Source: Pseudomonas weihenstephanensis
Lineage (GTDB): Bacteria > Pseudomonadota > Gammaproteobacteria > Pseudomonadales > Pseudomonadaceae
Length of the DNA: 64,000 nt
Direction of reading: 5' to 3'
Assembly (NCBI RefSeq): GCF_001043055.1
Contig: NZ_JYLF01000003.1
Location: forward strand, 310,001 to 374,000
The notes beneath the pieces were generated by a model. That model was not told the DNA's origin, made no database searches, and was given only the letters and a program-made list of their open reading frames with translations. The translations under genes and the position numbers were made by a program. Positions 49,765 through 57,939 of the stretch are shown here, in pieces. The first letter of the stretch is position 1. Every line of letters begins with the position of its first letter.

Positions 49765-52530
49765 CTAATGCCCGCTCTTGCGCTTGTGCTGGGTCAGACT
49801 GCCCTTCAAGGTGAACGTCCTGTGACAACCCGCAGTGTTGCACCAGAAACGTGGTGCTTGTGTATGAATACTTTGATGCTTCTTTAGGTTGCTCCCATCT
49901 GTAAAGCTTTTTGTGCAGCCAGGTTCAGGGCATGAGTAAGGTTTCTCACCTGTATGAGTCCGCTGGTGCAGTCTTAGATGTTCCTTCAGCGCAAAGCTTT
50001 TTGCGCATCCAGGCTCTGAACATGCGTAAGGTTTTTCGCCTGTATGAGTTCGCTGGTGCCTCTTTAGATTACCTGCCTGCTTAAAGGTTTTGGTGCAGCC
50101 AGGCTCAGCGCACGCGTAAGGGGCCTCCCCCGTATGAACGCGGGTGTGGATTATCAGGTTGTGGTTGCTGAAAAAGCTTTTATTGCAGTCAGGGGTACTG
50201 CACTTAAAGCGCTTCTCTTTTGGCGCAGCAGGCACTTTGAATGTGCCCTGCGTGGACGTACCAGGCTGTGGTTTTGCAGCAACGGGAGCTAATGTTTCAA
50301 CGATTGCTGCGTATTGTTCTTGCAAACTGAGTGTCGGTAGCAACGTCTCATCAAAATCGCTCAGAGACGGCGCTGGCGAGGGGGGGGGAGAAGGAGCGGG
50401 AGAGAATAGACTGGTATCAAAATCACTCAGAGACCGAGCAGGTGATGACGGCCTTGACCCACCCACATTGGTAGGTTGCAGAGATTCAGACCCAGCCGCT
50501 TCGGGAATCAGGCTCCCGTCCGCTCGCCGTTTGATCTGCCCATCCGTATCGACATGACCAATCGGGTCATTGCCCACAAACCCATACCCATTGAGCCCAT
50601 CAACAGTGCCCCCAGGGTCAGGGTTCAGCCAGCGCCTTAGCCACGGCGCGTAGTAGCGGTAACCGTAGTAATACAAGCCCGTGGCATCACGTTCCTTACC
50701 CGAGTAACGATGGGTATTGTAGGTGGCCTCAATCGCACTTTTGGCCGCCCACCAGGCCGTGGCGCCATAGGGGTAATAGCCCTCGTGGTTGAGCAGCGCG
50801 GCTTGCTCGTCGAGTTCCAAGGTGCAACTGCCGCTCAAGTCCGACAGGCTGAAACGCACTTGTTCGTCGGCTGTTTGCGCAGGCCGATGTTGCTCCCATT
50901 GCAGGGCTCTGACGGTGGTACGCCCGGTCTCGATGCAGAGCACGCTGAGCCACTGTTCGCTGGCATGGTCGCGACGCAGTTCAAGCCCCGGCAAGTACAT
51001 GACTTCGCGGGTGTGGGTCAGGCTTTTGGCCTTGCTCAACCGTCGTTTGAGCACGCGTTGACCGGCGCCATCGTAGGTGTAGGTTTCTTCATCGCACTCA
51101 CCGTCCTCGCGCAACACCTGTGTTACTTGCGACAGTTGGTTGCGCAAGCTCCAACTCATCACTTGGCCTCGTGCCAGGGTGTGCTGATTGCCGCCCTGAT
51201 CGAAGCCACGGCCCAGCCCCGGGTTCGCGTTCGGTGTCTCCAGCAGGCTGTGATTACTATGAGCTGCCACGTTCATACGCTGGGTATAACCTTGGCCGGT
51301 GGAGGGCACATGCTGCATCTGCAACAGATTGCCAGCCGCGTCGTAGTGATAATGACGGGTGTAATTACCCCAAGGCGTATTTTGCGTGGCGCCGAACAAG
51401 ACCAGCCCCGGCAAGGTTGCCTTACGGTTGTTCTGAACGTTTTCGCGGCCGGTGGCCTTGGTCAGTTGATACAGCGTGTCGTACTCATACTGACTCACGG
51501 CATCGATTTTGGCGTTACTGAACCAGGCTGTCGGTTGGGCGGCGTCCTGAATGCTGATCACATTGCCAGTGCGGTCATAAGAGTAGGTCAGGTCTTGCAG
51601 CACACGGCCCCTATTGTGCGACTGATAGACCTTCATCTGCTGTAAACGGCCGTCTGCCTCATGGTGGCTGGCCATGGTGATAGCACCGTTTCCGGCGCGT
51701 TCAGAGATCACTTGGCCCTGCGCGTTATACACCCTGCTGTCCACCAGCACCTTGCGTTTTCCGCTGCTGAACTGCAGCGTGATCCGGCTCAGTTCACCGT
51801 CGATACCGTATTCGGAAAACCGCCGGTTGCCTTTGGCGTCGACCTGTTCTCGCACTGCATTCAGCGCGCTGTAGTGCCAGGAACTGGTGAACGACTCCGG
51901 CGCCAGCAACTGCTCGCGTGCTGTTATGAGTGCGGGCCAGTTGAGCGCGGTGTGTGCCTTGACAAAACGGCGAGACTGCTGCGTGACGGCGCCATTGAGC
52001 CCGTAGTGTTCGTAACGCACGCTGCCTGCCGGATCATCGTGGCGCAACAGTCGGCCGCTACAGTTAAGCGCCGCGTATTCGGGGGTTGCGCCCGCATACG
52101 TCAAGTGCTCAATACAGGCTTCGAAGGGGTCATCCTGCGCTTGCTCAAACACCGCCACCTGCCTGAGCATGCGGTCGTATTCATGGCGTTGCAGCCCGCC
52201 GCGAGCGTCCCAGCTTTTGACCGGCTGACCGGCAGTGCCCAGCAGTGAAACGCGCCATCCGGCATCGACACTGTCGTTGCGCAGCACCTGCCCGGACAGG
52301 CTCAAGCGCTGGCTGAAATTGGGTTTTATACCGGCATCCGTGGCGTGCAAGGTGTGCAGGCGCGGGTCCCACTGCTCCTGCAAGAACCCGGTGTGGCCGA
52401 ACACGCTGCGTGTGACTCGGGCAACCGGTGCCTCCTCGGCGCGCACGCGGTGGTAAGCCACCTTACGCACGCAGGCCCCTCTGGGGTTGAGGGCGGCGAG
52501 GGAGGGGGTGTGATGATGTAAGGAAGCCAT
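49765..52530 (-). CDS. Orphan TcC/Rhs toxin with a C-terminal five-finger C2H2 zinc-finger cargo
   Basis: The 921-residue protein begins like TccC subunits of ABC/Tc toxins (SLSGQVLRNDSVDAGWRVSLLG; RVLQDLTYSYDRTGNVISIQDAAQPTAWF) and carries the Rhs core at 608-664 (RYSGKERDATGLYYYGYRYYAPW...DTDG). The variable cargo after 665 is a 108-residue Pro/Ser-rich linker with two SDFD motifs (702-709, 724-731), then five C2H2 fingers (777-921). TcC shells hold and release a cytotoxic C-terminus through the A subunit pore into eukaryotic cells; no tcA or tcB lies here. The Rhs part is certain, the finger assignment nearly so, the effector role inferred. ATG 52530 is used; an upstream TTG (52560) is less likely. 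Confidence 0.93.
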   Translation of the reverse strand: MASLHHHTPSLAALNPRGACVRKVAYHRVRAEEAPVARVTRSVFGHTGFLQEQWDPRLHTLHATDAGIKPNFSQRLSLSGQVLRNDSVDAGWRVSLLGTAGQPVKSWDARGGLQRHEYDRMLRQVAVFEQAQDDPFEACIEHLTYAGATPEYAALNCSGRLLRHDDPAGSVRYEHYGLNGAVTQQSRRFVKAHTALNWPALITAREQLLAPESFTSSWHYSALNAVREQVDAKGNRRFSEYGIDGELSRITLQFSSGKRKVLVDSRVYNAQGQVISERAGNGAITMASHHEADGRLQQMKVYQSHNRGRVLQDLTYSYDRTGNVISIQDAAQPTAWFSNAKIDAVSQYEYDTLYQLTKATGRENVQNNRKATLPGLVLFGATQNTPWGNYTRHYHYDAAGNLLQMQHVPSTGQGYTQRMNVAAHSNHSLLETPNANPGLGRGFDQGGNQHTLARGQVMSWSLRNQLSQVTQVLREDGECDEETYTYDGAGQRVLKRRLSKAKSLTHTREVMYLPGLELRRDHASEQWLSVLCIETGRTTVRALQWEQHRPAQTADEQVRFSLSDLSGSCTLELDEQAALLNHEGYYPYGATAWWAAKSAIEATYNTHRYSGKERDATGLYYYGYRYYAPWLRRWLNPDPGGTVDGLNGYGFVGNDPIGHVDTDGQIKRRADGSLIPEAAGSESLQPTNVGGSRPSSPARSLSDFDTSLFSPAPSPPPSPAPSLSDFDETLLPTLSLQEQYAAIVETLAPVAAKPQPGTSTQGTFKVPAAPKEKRFKCSTPDCNKSFFSNHNLIIHTRVHTGEAPYACAEPGCTKTFKQAGNLKRHQRTHTGEKPYACSEPGCAKSFALKEHLRLHQRTHTGEKPYSCPEPGCTKSFTDGSNLKKHQSIHTQAPRFWCNTAGCHRTFTLKGSLTQHKRKSGH
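49768..50202 (-). repeat. Five tandem ~90-bp zinc-finger units
   Basis: Fingers in order, by residue: 777-799, 807-829, 837-859, 867-889, 897-921. The first four are C-x4-C-x12-H-x3-H; the fifth is C-x4-C-x12-H-x5-H and ends on the last residue. Linkers are TGEAP, TGEKP, TGEKP and TQAPR. The DNA repeats with a 90-base period and is AT-richer than the Rhs part, with codons rare in the neighbouring genes (AGA, AGG, CTA). Confidence 0.93.
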
Positions 52531-52831
52531 ACGTGTGACCTGATTGGCACAATGATCCAATCAGATTAAAAGAGAGAGTTTCACCAGAGGCAGTAGTTAT
52601 GTATGGCCGTTGGGCGGGGCTAGCGTTTTTGCTTTCCGTGCTCAACCCACTATAACGATGGGCTTGCACCGTTGTAGTCGCTGTCGAGGAACGAGGCTGC
52701 GATCAATCGCGAAGCGGTCGTAAAATTCCACGAGGCAGTGTGTCTGCAATACCAGGCTGGATGGTTTTACGACGGCGGCGCAGCAGGACGCAGCCTCGCA
52801 TGACGGGTCAGTGGCTACAGGGTTGCGTCCG
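52531..52831. repeat. Inverted REP pair upstream of the Rhs/TcC gene
   Basis: This 301-base gap contains CGAGGCTGCG (52692-52701) and its exact inverse CGCAGCCTCG (52789-52798), each in a REP-like block (GTTGTAGTCGCTGTCGAGG at 52671 and GACGGGTCAGTGGCTAC at 52802), so a REPIN-like doublet of a third family. The rest should carry the promoter of the Rhs/TcC gene, not identified, and the 3' end of the COG4315 gene's transcript. Confidence 0.65.
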
Positions 52832-53212
52832 TTAGGGTTTGGCCACTTTCCACGCGCCATCCATTTTGCCGTCCCCGGTCTTGTCCCCGGCTTTCTTGTC
52901 CATGACAAAGGTGTACAGCGGCTTGCCGTTATAGGCCCACTGCATCTGTTGGTCATCACGAATAAGGGTGGTCCATTGACCCTCGCCTTTGTCCGTGCTT
53001 TCAGCTTTGAGCGGCGGCCAATTTTTGGCGCATTCGTCATTGCACTTCGATTTGCCTTGCTCATCTTTGGCAAAGGTGTAAAGCGTCATGCCGCGGTGAT
53101 CTACCAGCACACCGTTTTGGGTCATCGCCGGTTCTGCGGCAAAGGCCAGGCCAGGCAGCGCCAATACAGCGCCTAAAAACAGTGACTTCAGGGAAAGCGA
53201 GCGGTGAGTCAT
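52832..53212 (-). CDS. COG4315-type secreted-repeat protein
   Basis: The 126-residue protein has a signal peptide (SLFLGAVLALPGLAFAAEP) and two repeats of the COG4315 kind: VLVDHRGMTLYTFAKDEQGKSKCNDECAKNWPPL and MQWAYNGKPLYTFVMDKKAGDKTGDG. The CNDEC cysteines may form a disulfide. Members are periplasmic or lipoproteins of unknown function. It is divergent from phoB. Confidence 0.9.
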   Translation of the reverse strand: MTHRSLSLKSLFLGAVLALPGLAFAAEPAMTQNGVLVDHRGMTLYTFAKDEQGKSKCNDECAKNWPPLKAESTDKGEGQWTTLIRDDQQMQWAYNGKPLYTFVMDKKAGDKTGDGKMDGAWKVAKP

Positions 53213-53294
53213 CGGAATCGTCCTCTAGGTGGTTGTACGATTTGAACCTACAAGCGTAGTTCACTCGCCCTTCGAACGTGGCGCTTGCCCAAAG

Positions 53295-53326
53295 TTGTCA
53301 CACGACTGCAATAATTCCGTTATCTA
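53295..53326 (+). promoter_or_regulatory. Candidate Pho box and phoB promoter
   Basis: TTGTCACACGACTGCAAT (53295-53312) matches the PhoB consensus direct repeat CTGTCAT-N4-CTGTCAT at 5 of 7 positions in each half. TATCTA (53321-53326) sits at the spacing expected for a -10 that lacks a -35. It fits autoregulation of phoBR under phosphate limitation. Confidence 0.6.
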
Positions 53327-53365
53327 ATGCGCCACAAGACAGTTAAATGACATGGGGATTACGGC

Positions 53366-54058
53366 ATGGTTGGCAGGAGCATTCTGATTGTTGATGACGA
53401 GGCACCGATCCGCGAAATGATCGCAGTCGCCCTGGAAATGGCGGGCTACGACTGCCTCGAAGCAGAGAATGCTCAGCAGGCCCACGCGATCATCGTCGAC
53501 CGCAAACCTGATTTGATCCTGCTCGACTGGATGCTGCCCGGCGGCACCTCCGGCATTGAGTTGGCCCGACGCCTCAAGCGTGAAGAAATGACCGGCGATA
53601 TTCCGATCATCATGCTCACGGCCAAAGGTGAGGAGGACAACAAGATCCAGGGCCTGGAAGTCGGCGCTGACGATTACATCACCAAGCCGTTTTCCCCACG
53701 CGAGCTGGTAGCACGCCTTAAGGCCGTGTTGCGTCGCGCTGGCCCGGCCGATGGCGAGTCGCCGATTGAAATCGGCGGCTTGCTGCTCGATCCCATCAGC
53801 CATCGCGTCACCATCGACGGCACGCCCGCCGAAATGGGCCCCACTGAATACCGCCTGCTGCAATTTTTCATGACCCACCAGGAACGCGCTTACACCCGTG
53901 GCCAGTTGCTCGACCAAGTATGGGGCGGCAACGTTTATGTCGAAGAGCGCACCGTGGATGTGCACATTCGCCGTTTACGCAAAGCGCTCGGCGAGGCGTA
54001 CGAGAATCTGGTACAAACCGTGCGCGGCACGGGCTATCGTTTTTCGACCAAAGCCTGA
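53366..54058 (+). CDS. phoB: Phosphate regulon response regulator PhoB
   Basis: The 230-residue OmpR-type regulator has a receiver domain (acid pocket Asp10-Asp11, phosphoacceptor Asp54 in [38 protein letters not shown]) and a winged-helix DNA-binding domain (about 130-228, ending VRGTGYRFS). It is phosphorylated by PhoR when phosphate is scarce. A 42-base gap separates it from phoR. Confidence 0.97.
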   Translation: MVGRSILIVDDEAPIREMIAVALEMAGYDCLEAENAQQAHAIIVDRKPDLILLDWMLPGGTSGIELARRLKREEMTGDIPIIMLTAKGEEDNKIQGLEVGADDYITKPFSPRELVARLKAVLRRAGPADGESPIEIGGLLLDPISHRVTIDGTPAEMGPTEYRLLQFFMTHQERAYTRGQLLDQVWGGNVYVEERTVDVHIRRLRKALGEAYENLVQTVRGTGYRFSTKA

Positions 54059-54100
54059 TTTGCACTTTCAGACTCAACGCCAAGCAAGGACCCGCGCGAC

Positions 54101-55423
54101 GTGAATCAAAACTGGCATAGCACGCTGATTCGTCATTTGTTGCTGTTGGTCACCGCCTGCCTGTTGATCGGCCTGGTCAGCGGTTATTACGGCTGGAGCC
54201 TGGCAGCAGGTGTGACGCTGTACTTGGGCTGGACGCTCAAACAGCTGTTACGTCTGCACGACTGGTTACGCAATCACCAACCCGACGAAGCCCCCCCTGA
54301 TGGCTATGGCCTGTGGGGCGAAGTGTTCGACAGCATTTATCACCTGCAACGGCGCGACCAGCGGGTACGCGGGCGCTTGCAAGCTGTGATCGACCGCGTG
54401 CAAGAGTCCACCGCAGCGCTCAAAGACGCAGTGGTGATGCTCGACAGCGACGGCAACCTCGAATGGTGGAACCGCGCCGCAGAGACCTTGCTGGGCCTCA
54501 AGACGCCACAGGACAGCGGACAGCCCGTGACCAACCTGGTGCGTCACCCGCGCTTCAAGGAATATTTCGAACAGAACAGCTACGCTGAGCCGCTGGACAT
54601 CCCTTCGCCGGTCAACGATCACCTGCGTATCCAGCTCTACATCACCCGCTACGGCAACAATGAGCACTTGATGCTGGTACGCGATGTCACGCGCATTCAT
54701 CAGCTCGAACAAATGCGCAAAGATTTCATCGCCAACGTCTCCCACGAATTGCGCACGCCGTTGACAGTGATCTGTGGCTATCTGGAAACCCTGCTCGATA
54801 ACGTCGACGACGTGAACCCGCGCTGGAAGCGCCCGCTGTCGCAAATGCAGCAACAGGGCGAGCGCATGCAAACGTTGCTCAACGACCTGCTGCTACTGGC
54901 CAAGCTGGAAGCCACCGATTACCCGTCAGACAACCAGCCGGTGCAGGTCGAGCGTTTATTACGCACAGTCAAAAGCGACGCACAGGCGTTGTCCGGTCAG
55001 CGCAACCAGACCATCACGCTGGAGGCGCAGGCCGATGTAGCGCTAAAAGGCAGTGAGTCTGAGCTGCGCAGTGCGTTTTCGAATCTGGTGTTTAACGCGG
55101 TCAAATACACCCCGGACGGTGGGAGTATTCGGATCCGCTGGTGGGCCGACGCCTTGGGTGCGCACCTGAGCGTGCAGGATTCCGGGGTCGGAATCGACAG
55201 CAAGCACTTGCCACGCCTGACCGAACGTTTCTACCGCGTTGACTCCAGCCGCCATGCCAGCACCGGTGGCACCGGCCTGGGCCTGGCCATCGTCAAACAT
55301 GTGCTGCTGCGCCATCGTGCGCGCCTTGAGATCAGCAGCGTGTTGGGCCACGGCAGTACGTTTACCTGCCATTTCGCTCCGGTTCAGGTGACAAAAAACC
55401 TTAGCGTGGACCCGATCGACTGA
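54101..55423 (+). CDS. phoR: Phosphate regulon sensor kinase PhoR
   Basis: The 440-residue kinase starts at GTG 54101 (AAGGA upstream), with two N-terminal membrane segments (LLLLVTACLLIGLVSGYYGWSLAAGVTLYLGW), a PAS domain (about 95-200), HisKA with the phospho-His in VSHELRTPLTV, and HATPase_c with NLVFNAVKYTPDGG and GGTGLGLAIVKH. It acts on PhoB. In known systems it senses phosphate through the Pst/PhoU complex. Confidence 0.97.
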   Translation: MNQNWHSTLIRHLLLLVTACLLIGLVSGYYGWSLAAGVTLYLGWTLKQLLRLHDWLRNHQPDEAPPDGYGLWGEVFDSIYHLQRRDQRVRGRLQAVIDRVQESTAALKDAVVMLDSDGNLEWWNRAAETLLGLKTPQDSGQPVTNLVRHPRFKEYFEQNSYAEPLDIPSPVNDHLRIQLYITRYGNNEHLMLVRDVTRIHQLEQMRKDFIANVSHELRTPLTVICGYLETLLDNVDDVNPRWKRPLSQMQQQGERMQTLLNDLLLLAKLEATDYPSDNQPVQVERLLRTVKSDAQALSGQRNQTITLEAQADVALKGSESELRSAFSNLVFNAVKYTPDGGSIRIRWWADALGAHLSVQDSGVGIDSKHLPRLTERFYRVDSSRHASTGGTGLGLAIVKHVLLRHRARLEISSVLGHGSTFTCHFAPVQVTKNLSVDPID

Positions 55424-55544
55424 GCCATGCGGCGTTAGCCCACTAGGCAAGGGCCACGTCAGTCGTTACATTGCTTGCCATGTGCCTGTCGTTCAGGCAC
55501 CTGACCCTCCCTATTTGAAACAACGGAACCATTAAAACTCCATC

Positions 55545-56885
55545 ATGGACCCTTCCCCTGGCTTGACCCTCGCCACACTGTTCGCCGATTTCGGCATGAT
55601 TCTTTTTGCACTGATCCTGGTTTTGCTCAACGGCTTCTTCGTTGCGGCCGAATTTGCCATGGTCAAACTGCGCTCCACCCGGGTCGAGGCCATTGCTGAC
55701 CAGAACGGCTGGCGCGGACGTATCCTGCGCACCGTGCACAACCAACTCGATGCTTACCTCTCGGCGTGCCAACTGGGTATCACCCTGGCATCGCTGGGCC
55801 TGGGCTGGGTCGGCGAGCCGGCGTTCGCGCACTTGCTGGAGCCGCTGCTCAGCGCCTTGGGCGTTGAATCGGCCGAAGTGGTCAAGGGCGTGTCGTTCTT
55901 TACCGCCTTCTTCATCATTTCGTACCTGCACATCGTCGTCGGCGAGCTGGCGCCCAAGTCTTGGGCCATTCGTAAACCCGAGGCCCTGTCGCTGTGGACG
56001 GCCGTGCCGCTGTACCTCTTCTATTGGGCCATGTACCCGGCCATTTATTTGCTCAACGCCAGTGCCAACGCGATTCTGCGGATTGCCGGCCAAGGTGAGC
56101 CGGGCGCCCATCACGACCACGCCTACAGCCGCGAAGAGCTCAAACTGATCCTGCACTCCAGCCGTGGTCAGGACCCCAGCGATCAAGGTATGCGAGTGCT
56201 GGCGTCGGCGGTCGAAATGGGTGAGCTGGAGGTGGTCGACTGGGCCAATTCGCGCGAAGACCTGGTGACCCTTGATTCCAAGGCGCCACTCAAAGAAATC
56301 CTGGCGTTGTTCCGCCGCCACAAGTTCAGCCGCTACCCGGTCTACGATGCCGAAAACAACACCTTCGTCGGGCTGTTGCACATCAAGGACCTGTTGCTGG
56401 AGCTGGCTGATCTTGATCACCTGCCCGAAACCTTCAACCTCGAAGAGTTGACCCGGCCACTGGAGCGCGTGTCGCGCCATATGCCGCTGTCGCAGTTGCT
56501 CGAACAGTTTCGCAAGGGCGGCGCGCACTTTGCGCTGGTCGAAGAAGCTGACGGCAAGGTCGTGGGCTACCTGACGATGGAAGACGTGCTCGAAGTGCTG
56601 GTGGGCGACATTCAGGACGAACACCGCAAGGCCGAGCGCGGCATTCTGTCGTACCAGCCGGGCAAGCTGCTGGTGCGGGGCGACACGCCGTTGTTCAAGA
56701 TCGAGCGCTTGCTCGGCGTTGACCTGGACCACGTCGAAGCCGAAACCGTCGCAGGCTTGATCTACGACACCCTCAAACGGGTGCCCGAAGAAGAAGAGCT
56801 GCTGGAAGTCGAAGGTCTGCGCATCATCATCAAAAAGATGAAAGGCCCGAAAATCGTCTTGGCCAAAGTCCTCAAGCTGGACTAA
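55545..56885 (+). CDS. CNNM/CorC-type membrane protein (DUF21-CBS-CorC_HlyC)
   Basis: The 446-residue protein has a DUF21 membrane domain (about 15-200; LILVLLNGFFVAAEFAMVKLRSTRVEAI), a CBS pair (about 220-345) and a CorC_HlyC domain (about 360-440). Such 'hemolysin family' proteins are now viewed as divalent cation (Mg/Co) transporters or their regulators. It lies downstream of phoR, the arrangement seen in other pseudomonads. Confidence 0.93.
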   Translation: MDPSPGLTLATLFADFGMILFALILVLLNGFFVAAEFAMVKLRSTRVEAIADQNGWRGRILRTVHNQLDAYLSACQLGITLASLGLGWVGEPAFAHLLEPLLSALGVESAEVVKGVSFFTAFFIISYLHIVVGELAPKSWAIRKPEALSLWTAVPLYLFYWAMYPAIYLLNASANAILRIAGQGEPGAHHDHAYSREELKLILHSSRGQDPSDQGMRVLASAVEMGELEVVDWANSREDLVTLDSKAPLKEILALFRRHKFSRYPVYDAENNTFVGLLHIKDLLLELADLDHLPETFNLEELTRPLERVSRHMPLSQLLEQFRKGGAHFALVEEADGKVVGYLTMEDVLEVLVGDIQDEHRKAERGILSYQPGKLLVRGDTPLFKIERLLGVDLDHVEAETVAGLIYDTLKRVPEEEELLEVEGLRIIIKKMKGPKIVLAKVLKLD

Positions 56886-56912
56886 CCCCCACGCGTAACC
56901 GGTCAGGGGGTA

Positions 56913-57641
56913 TTACCTGCCGAGCGCAAAGTTCGGCAGGCCCTGCAGCGGTTGGTTGAACTGAAACGGGATTGACACCCAGCCCAGCCCCGAGTTGCGT
57001 TGCACCACAAAGTGCAGATGCGGCCCGTTGCTGTGGCCGGTGTTGCCAGACAGACCCAATACACTCCCCAGCTTCACCTGTTGCCCCACCTGCACCCGCA
57101 CCGATCCACGGCTCAGATGCAGGTACACCCCGGTGCTGGCGTCGCTGTGCAGCACCCGCACAAAATTGCCTGATGGGCTGGGCCACGCGCCGCTCTGGCT
57201 GTTCTCCAGATCCAGCACCCGGCCCGCGCGCGCCGCGATGATGGGCGTGCCCTCGGGCATGGCGATGTCCATCGCGTATCGGCTGCGCACGTCCTGATGG
57301 CTGTAAGACCCGCCGGGGCCTTGGGTCAGACGGAACGGTCCACCTCGCCACGGGAAGGGATAACGCTCGCCCTGCGCCACCCACGGCACGATGGGTGCCG
57401 ACAGGCGCGGGCGGTTGCGGATCAGGCTCTGCCCCGGCACATACCCCAGCGCGGGGTTGTCCGGCACCCAGGCGCGACGTTTGACGGGTTTGGCCGGGCG
57501 TTCATTGCAGGCCCGCGCAGCATGGGGGTCGGGCGGTGTACTGAATGCACAGGCCGCTGGCGCCGTGAGTGTGAGCAGCAAACCCCCACCCGCTAGCCAC
57601 ATCAATGCCTTGGCCGAATGCCGCTGCGGTGATTCGCGCAT
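56913..57641 (-). CDS. M23 family peptidoglycan endopeptidase
   Basis: The 242-residue exported protein has an N-terminal hydrophobic signal (ALMWLAGGGLLLTLTAPAACA) and an M23 domain (about 130-230): SYSHQDVRSRYAMDIAMPEGTPI supplies the first zinc ligands and GPHLHFVVQ the HxH pair. It should cut peptide cross-links in the wall. A cysteine near residue 31 is not in a good lipobox. ATG 57641 is preferred over an in-frame start at 57695. It is convergent with the preceding CNNM gene. Confidence 0.88.
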   Translation of the reverse strand: MRESPQRHSAKALMWLAGGGLLLTLTAPAACAFSTPPDPHAARACNERPAKPVKRRAWVPDNPALGYVPGQSLIRNRPRLSAPIVPWVAQGERYPFPWRGGPFRLTQGPGGSYSHQDVRSRYAMDIAMPEGTPIIAARAGRVLDLENSQSGAWPSPSGNFVRVLHSDASTGVYLHLSRGSVRVQVGQQVKLGSVLGLSGNTGHSNGPHLHFVVQRNSGLGWVSIPFQFNQPLQGLPNFALGR

Positions 57642-57939
57642 GGAGCTGAAACCCTTCACAGGCAAGTCCTTCACACCAGGGCTGGCGCATTGCAATCAGC
57701 CTGTGATTAAACATATGCCAGCGCGTAGGAATAATCCGCTACCAGTGGTCAGACTCTTTTCTTTAGGCCCGTTCGCTCAGGTATTTCAGCGCCACCGCTC
57801 AGAAAACTTACTCGTGAAAGCGGGATGAAAGGAATCATCACTAGCATCCCGTCACCCCCGGCATTAGACCGGCTGGCCAGAGCCGCGGTGTAAGCCGTTG
57901 CCAGCGCCCACTCGACAACAATAAGAATGGTGATTGTTT

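Noticed and set aside
49768..50202. CRISPR-like or minisatellite interpretation of the 90-base repeats
   Set aside because: The repeats are coding, in frame, with conserved Cys/His spacing and variable contact positions; there are no spacers or cas genes.
52642..53073. 143-codon minus-strand frame overlapping the COG4315 gene
   Set aside because: It is in another frame of a gene with a clear signal peptide and family motifs, and its other half lies in REP-like sequence.
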